From the NCBI GenBank assembly GCA_916048095.2, contig OU696588.1, positions 6,629,001-6,693,000 of the forward strand: 64,000 bases of DNA, written 5' to 3'. The position numbers and the translations under genes were made by a program. Within the stretch, counting starts at the first letter, position 1; every line of letters starts with the position of its first letter. Shown here in pieces: positions 58,400 through 64,000 of the stretch. Origin of the DNA: Sacculina carcini. Taxonomy: Eukaryota > Arthropoda > Thecostraca > Sacculinidae. Below the pieces are notes generated by a model that was not told the origin of the DNA, made no database searches, and saw nothing but the letters and a program-made list of their open reading frames with translations.

Positions 58400-58499
58400 A
58401 TAGACAACGGTAAAGCATAAAAAGACATTCGTTTTGTCGTCGATATTTAGGGACACATTGAAGTTGGTAAACACAAATGTATCCGTGTATATATATACG
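58396..58499. repeat. Direct repeat flanking the S2 exon, copy 2
   Basis: Near-identical to 58072-58175. The spacing of 324 bp includes the exon. Confidence 0.93.
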
Positions 58500-58619
58500 T
58501 GTGTATATAAACACGGCTGTGTGTGAGAGAGAAAGACATAAGACACATCACATCATCAGAAACATCCCAATGACTGCACTCGAGTCGGTGTCCGGGACAA
58601 GCACTAACCAACTGTGCTT

Positions 58620-58825
58620 TCTGGAATATGCGGTCAGTTCGTACGAAATCTGCACCTGTTAATAGTATTTTGAACGATGGCATTGACCTTTTTTGCATTG
58701 TTGAGTCTTGGCTAGCGGATGAGGAGAGTGCGGCATTATCTGCTGATATTCCCGATAATTTCTCAGTCATACATTATTGTCGTGATACAAAAGGTGCGGG
58801 TACCGTTATGGTGTACTGTTAAGGT
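58620..58825 (+). pseudogene. LINE endonuclease fragment
   Basis: MRSVRTKSAPVNSILND then GIDLFCIVESWLADEE: the N-terminal part of an apurinic-type endonuclease of non-LTR retrotransposons (N-x-R-S, then D-x-x-x-x-x-E-S/T-W-L). It is a short fragment with a stop at 58820 and no RT follows. Confidence 0.7.
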
Positions 58826-60000
58826 AAACTCTAGGTGTGCGCGAATGCGGCGTGTATGTGTCAAATGTGAAAAGAAGTGAAGTGAACGGCGTGGTTAAAT
58901 ACAGACCGGACGTGTTGTATCTGTGTGTGCTGTTATACCTCCATGCTTACGTATATTTGCTTACTCCCGGATATTTAGCATAATGTCAACATGTACAACA
59001 AGGGTTTTGTTGTGCATACAATACCTCTTTCACTATTACCACATTCGAATATGTATGCGTTTGTGCAGGACCGGATTAACGTATAGGCAAAGTAAGCAGT
59101 GGGGTGCTGCGACTCAAGTATCCTAGGGGCCCATCTCATTATTTTCTCAACGTCTCATAGTCTGCCCTCATTGCCAACTACTTTGAAACATTCTCCCGCT
59201 AATCCACGCTGTATTTTGGCATCAGTCAGGAGTCATCATCAGTCATTTTTGCTCACTTATATACAGCTCACTCGCACACTTACATCCACACACGCATGCA
59301 TACACATTGTGTACGCACAGTGAGAGCAATATTCGTGTGTTCCTGTATGGGTGTGTTAGCATGTATGTATGTGAGCATTGCACACGCATATGACATGCCT
59401 GCGGGATTAATTGAACTTGCAAACTGCCCCTTTAGTCGATCATCAAATGTGCATGCACAATCTTGAATGGACAAAGTTGTGACAGACGTATCAGCAGTGT
59501 AATTAGTTACAGTGCATTGCCGAATTGTTCTGCAGTTTCATCGCATACAGGTTTGAAAATTGAATTAAGAATTATAGCATGTTTTTTTCTCTCAGAGCCG
59601 TATCAACAGCCCCTGGGCCGTGGGCCCCACGATGTTCAGGGACAGCTTTAGAAGGAAGGGGAATGGGATCCCAAAGTGAATGTGTGGCTAAAATCGTCAC
59701 TAGCTTTTTTGTACAAGGTGTTCATAAGTTTTTCAACAATTTTCCTTTGGAGGATCCCCATTACACCTTTTTACGGCTCTGTATGCTTTCATTTACAACT
59801 TTTATGTGAGTTACACAAAAATATATGAGGGTAGCATGTAATAAGAGACGTTTGAGATTGCGGTTCACACACACATGGTGGACAAATCATCCTGGTTCTG
59901 TGAAGTGATTATCATCAGTGGCAGCGCCACAATTTCCGGAGGGAAGGGGGATTATGAAAAATGTTGAGGCGGCATTTTCCAACAGAAAGCTAAGTTGCTA
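58826..60000. other. Repeat-derived non-coding stretch
   Basis: No gene. Fragments resembling transposon ends occur: accggattaacgtataggc with ggggccc (59069-59130), a cctgggccgtgggcccc motif (59605-59632), and at 59919 cagtggcagcgcca, a left end of the MITE family seen at 47, 393 and 2599. Confidence 0.4.
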
Positions 60001-60009
60001 GTGAAGGAC

Positions 60010-60070
60010 TCGAGTTACCGGGTGGACGATCTACACGTACCCACACGTGTGAACACTTTTCTAGGTCGAC

Positions 60071-60140
<70 letters not shown>

Positions 60141-61490
60141 GTTGATATTGTTGTGCGCTGATCCTTCTGAGAGTACTCGGAAATTAACTTCGGCCATGCG
60201 TCTCGCGTGATCGCGAACAAACTGAGTTTGTTCAGCACTGGAGCTGTCGTGATTGATGCAAATGCTGGGACACATAATTTCACTGCCAGTTACCGCGCTA
60301 AATGGCGATACTCCAGATTCTGATGGCAACATACGAATCCCGAGTAGAACAACAGGAAGATCCTCGAGCCAGTTTTGCATCCTAGCCGTGATTGCGCCTT
60401 TTATAACGCGATGTCGACGTTCAATGAACTCATTACAGCTCGGGTGATATGTTGTCGTGCGCAGTCTGTAAATCCGATGGTGTTGGCGAGATTGTTGAAC
60501 AGCTCTGATTCAAACTGTTTTCCTCGGTCGGTCACTACCTAGACCGGCAGCTTGACACCCATGTAGTGACAAATGCTCAGGCGACTGACTCGACCGTAAT
60601 ATCGCTCAATGGCGCTGCTTCTAACCACCTCGTGGCTCGGTCTACACATGTTAATATGTACCGCAGTGGATTTGCGAAAGGATGTCCGGGCATACACTGA
60701 GGCGGTAGTGGAATGACGATATCAATATGAACCGTTTCAAAACGACCGGCAGCAGCTGAAAATGGTGCAATTGGCGGCTTCGTGTGGCGGTTGATTTTCA
60801 CCCGCTGGCAATCAACACACTCTTTCACCCACTCCTTCACGTCACGCTGTAATGACGGCCAGAAATATCTTTCTTTCACTAGCTTCACTGTTTTCTGGAC
60901 ACCTGGGTGAGACAGGCTGTGCAGATGCGAGAATATATTTCGGCGATACACAAGCGGCACAAATGGTCGTGGGTGGACGTGGGACGTTTCACAATAAAGA
61001 TCATGATGACCGCTGATTTTAAAAGGCTTCAATTTGTGTTGCGATTGCCCACATTCCTCGTCGACGGCTTGTGCCGCTGCTAACGCTGGCAGATCCCACA
61101 CATCGACAGTCACGCTGCTCACCGGTCTGGAAAGATAGTCTGCTACAACGTTGTCAGCACCACGGATGTATTTGGCATCTGATATGTACTCTTTTAAGAC
61201 AGATAAATGCCTCTGCTGTCTATCCAGCTTAGTCGGTTTTTTAAAGAAGAAAGCGCCAACTAACGGAAGATGATCAGTAAATATAACAGCATTGTGTCCT
61301 TCAATCAGGTGCTTGAAGTGAATTACTGATAAATATACACCCAGCAGCTCTCTGTCGAACGTTGATTACTTCTTCTGAGCATCCTTCAACTTCTTAGTAA
61401 ATAATTCCACCAGGACAGGCTCTCCATTGACCATCTGATGTAGCGCTGAAATGTTCCTTGCGCGTTGCGTAGTCCAAATGGCATGAATAA
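60010..61490 (-). pseudogene. Element H: decayed Ty3/gypsy RT-RNase H-integrase fragment
   Basis: Minus-strand order: RT piece FMPFGLRNAQGTFQRYI (about 61430-61485), a jump to RNase H pieces (GHNAVIFT, then LKEYISDAKYIRGADN, about 61140-61320), then an open integrase segment 60577-61122 with the zinc finger (HSLSHPGVQKT...CVDCQRVKI) and the first core Asp region, then DLPVVLLGIR (about 60330-60370) and EKCSHVWVRVD (about 60030-60060). Frameshifts and deletions separate the parts, and a (TA)n tract sits inside the C-terminal coding part. LTRs were not found. Confidence 0.87.
60074..60136. repeat. (TA)n microsatellite inside element H
   Basis: About 63 bp of TA between codons of the integrase C-terminus; it is read as alternating Tyr-Ile and shifts the frame. 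Confidence 0.95.
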
Positions 61491-62285
61491 ATACTCATAT
61501 AGTCATAATGCCCAATATCTGCATGTCAGCGGGTGTGTGTATGTGTGCGTGTGCGTGTGTGCCCGTCCACGTTGTCCCCGCCGCGCGGGTCCTCTCATTG
61601 TCAGTGCGAAGTGAATACGTTTTCTGTTTCGTCTTGACGTCCTTACGTCTACCTGTCATCATTGTATATATATATGAGGTGTGCAGTGTGTTTGTGATGT
61701 ATGAGTTTGCTGGTAGTAACGAGGTCGGTATGCGTCAGTGTTTATGCGTGTTGTCTGTGGTTTGTTTTCGTGCGCTTCATGCATGTATGCATGCTGGCTA
61801 AATTTTCTGAGAGATTAGTGTTGACGCTATCTTGATGAAGCATCTAGGTATTTGCCGATGAGCGCGTATGTACGTGTACGTGTGTTTGCGTGGGTCCGTA
61901 TTGCACTGCGTTTTGTCAATGCCAAACAAATATATGAATATGCATGTGATTGTATGTGATTGTATGTGAATGGTTGTATGAACTGTACAAAGTTTATATC
62001 AGCGCAATGGATACACTATGTGTGAATTGCGCTTTACAAATTATTTAATAAATGAAAAATGAAATGAAGTGTGTATGACGGTTGATATTGGTTGTCCGGT
62101 TGACTAGCCTAGAGAAAATAAATGCTACACGCGTCACTGCTGGCCCGGTCACAGCTAGAACCAGCACAGAAATCGAGGTGAAAAAGTGTCGGAGAATGAG
62201 AACTGAACGAAGATTGAACTAACAACCTCGACTTCACGCTTGTCTAGTGTCTGTCAGCCGACCAACTTCAACTTGTGAGTCGTGC

Positions 62286-62288
<3 letters not shown>
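61491..62288. other. Non-coding stretch with LINE-like 3' tail
   Basis: No gene. At 62025-62075 gcgctttacaaattatttaataaatgaaaaatg resembles the end of a retroposon with a short A-rich tail. Confidence 0.4.
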
Positions 62289-62347
<59 letters not shown>

Positions 62348-62467
62348 GTGTGTGCGTATGTGTGTATTTATGTATGTGAGTATATTTAAACACAATTGCA
62401 TTTATGAGCATGAACAGTGCAGTGGCAGCAGCATGCCAACACTGCGCGCGTATGTGTGTACATGTGC

Positions 62468-62552
<85 letters not shown>

Positions 62553-62556
62553 TGTG
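62289..62556. repeat. Two long (GT)n tracts
   Basis: GT runs at about 62289-62360 and 62470-62556, separated by about 110 bp of ordinary sequence. Confidence 0.93.
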
Positions 62557-63764
62557 AGTCAATGCTGCATCTTGGCTTGCAGCCATAGTGACAATATATG
62601 ACCACACACACACACACACAATCAGACACAATTGATTATCACGGGTAATTCACGGGTAATCCTGGCCGCATTCTAACTCAACCCGATAATTCAAACAAAC
62701 AAACATATATTTGCTATAGCGCCTGTAAAACACGGGCGCGCGTGACGTCAACGAAGAGTCAACAAAAGCAAACAATGAAAAAACAACAAGTGAAAAATGT
62801 GCAGAACGACGAAAGTTAATATGTAAACACCGAAGCCGGCAGAATGTCACATATAAGCATACATACACATATGTACACGTGTAGTACGAGTGCAATAAAG
62901 AGAAGGCATAGAATATGGTTAGCTGAATGGAATCAGAGTTTGACGAAAGGAGTGAGTGTGTGAAACAGGATCAAGTGAAATGTCAAAAAGGTGAGTTTAA
63001 AGTCGGGAATAAAACAAGCGGTAGGAAGAAATATTCTAAATTCAGCCCATTTTAACATATAATATTCAACAGTACCAGCAGTTCACTGAAAATTTCAAAA
63101 GACAAATAGAGCCAGCCTGAAATACTTGCACCTCAATAGTGCATATGCCAACAACCACAAATAAGATGACTCAGGTGCTGGCAAGCCGCCAATTATAATT
63201 GGAAAATAAAATAGCAAATTACGACATTAAAACCTGAATTACCTTGGTATTTTTCTAATTATCGTAAATCAGTTGTTAAATCAACTGGTTTTACTTCATG
63301 CACCACCACCTAATAAGCAATATGTTGTCCAGAAATATGTGTCAATATGTTGTCGTACACACCAATATGTTGTCCATGTGCATATGTTGTGTGTAATATG
63401 CAAATATTTTGTGCATATGATAACGCACACATATTATGAACTTTGATAGGTGGACGGTATTCACACACAATCCGTGTATATTAAACAATGGAACGCGAGC
63501 GAAAAACGCTTGTCGATTTGTCGAAAGAATGTATATCAATTTAGATGATTCAAATCAGTGTTTCTGTGTCGTTACATCAATAGGCAATACAAGTAATTGC
63601 TAATTGAGTTACTGTGAAATACAACAGTTATTTTCAATCGGATGAATAACACTCAACTATAGCATAAAATGAACCGCTGATTCTACTGTCATAGGTGTAT
63701 TGACGACTCTGAAGAATAAAACGAAACTTAGTGTCACATATGTATGTAGATATATGTGCGTGTG
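62557..63764. other. Non-coding stretch before the terminal LTR
   Basis: No gene or slo exon recognised. At 62693-62730 (aaac)n followed by atatatttgctatagcgcc resembles the tails near 31615 and 46150. Confidence 0.45.
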
Positions 63765-63895
63765 TGTTATGAACAGTGCGTGACGTCACGCGTCACGCCA
63801 CTGTCGTGGGAGTGGCTTGACGGTGCGCACGCGGGGGCTCGGGAGTGTGGCGCAGGACAGTGTGCAATACATGGTCGTATGATCAACATGTTACA
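63765..63895 (+). mobile_element. 5' LTR of another LTR retrotransposon (element I)
   Basis: A 131-bp segment starting TGTTATGAAC and ending TGTTACA, directly followed by a tRNA-Leu type primer-binding site, hence a short 5' LTR. The rest of the element lies beyond the window. Confidence 0.75.
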
Positions 63896-63910
63896 TGGTG
63901 TCAGAAGTGC
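63896..63910 (+). promoter_or_regulatory. Primer-binding site of element I (tRNA-Leu)
   Basis: TGGTGTCAGAAGTG matches the complement of the 3' end of animal tRNA-Leu (…CACTTCTGACACCA), the primer used by many Ty3/gypsy elements. Confidence 0.8.
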
Positions 63911-63989
63911 CCAGTAGATTTGTGAGTTATTTGTGAGTGTGTGTGAGTGGTGTCGTTTCTCTGTGAGTTTTGTTGTGCGGGTTTCAAGG

Positions 63990-64000
63990 ATGGCAGCTAG
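63990..64000 (+). CDS. Probable gag start of element I (cut by window end)
   Basis: ATGGCAGCTAG begins 80 bp after the primer-binding site. Only three codons are visible. Confidence 0.4.

Overview
This window is nuclear DNA of an animal, most likely a protostome invertebrate. It is AT-rich, intron-rich and crowded with (CA/GT)n microsatellites, minisatellites and retroelements, and it has no operons or bacterial features. The only host gene I can support is a slowpoke/Slo1 (BK, large-conductance Ca2+- and voltage-activated K+ channel) gene on the minus strand. At least 18 exons can be read between 58320 and 21427, with clean GT/AG boundaries and consistent phases. They cover S2, S3-S4, S4-S5, the pore with TVGYGD, S6, and the RCK1 domain up to its final Cys/Lys-rich segment. 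Several exons are nearly identical to insect Slo. S0/S1 (upstream of 58320) and the RCK2/Ca-bowl half (below 21427) were not found here.

The striking feature is that three positions of this gene carry arrays of homologous, phase-matched exons: two copies of the S6/inner-gate exon (49482-49567, 48843-48934), three copies of the RCK1 exon that carries the Mg2+-site residue E399 (46555-46660, 36917-37022, 32607-32712), and three copies of the RCK1 exon that carries the Ca2+-site residue E535 (24327-24439, 23735-23838, 23256-23368). Skipping or double inclusion breaks frame in each array, so mutually exclusive splicing is implied, giving up to 18 channel cores. Copies differ at the functional positions: E399 is E, Q or H; E535 is E, E or N; the S6 ring position E324 is E or D. 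Many acceptors directly abut (UG)n tracts.

Layout by region. 1-2.85 kb: three copies of a CAGTGGCGG-type MITE. 3.4-18.3 kb: a four-layer nest of mobile elements. A decayed Ty3/gypsy element (A) holds a solo LTR (D) and a long-TIR DNA element (E), and E in turn holds two further LTR retrotransposons, B (gag with one stop, pol open) and C (CsRn1-like, fully open, LTRs identical by eye). 18.3-21.4 kb: minisatellites. 21.4-58.3 kb: the slo gene. Its introns hold a mariner-like relic, a CR1/jockey-like LINE relic, tRNA-derived SINEs, two hAT-like elements, a pogo/Tigger relic, a complete but decayed LTR retrotransposon (F), a 20-bp and a 14-bp minisatellite, and a probable BEL/Pao relic. 58.3-64 kb: a LINE endonuclease fragment, a decayed gypsy fragment (H), long (GT)n tracts, and at the very end the 5' LTR, primer-binding site and gag start of another LTR retrotransposon.

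All boundaries were read by eye. Homologies come from recognising family motifs, not from searches. BK residue numbers follow mammalian Slo1 as I remember it.
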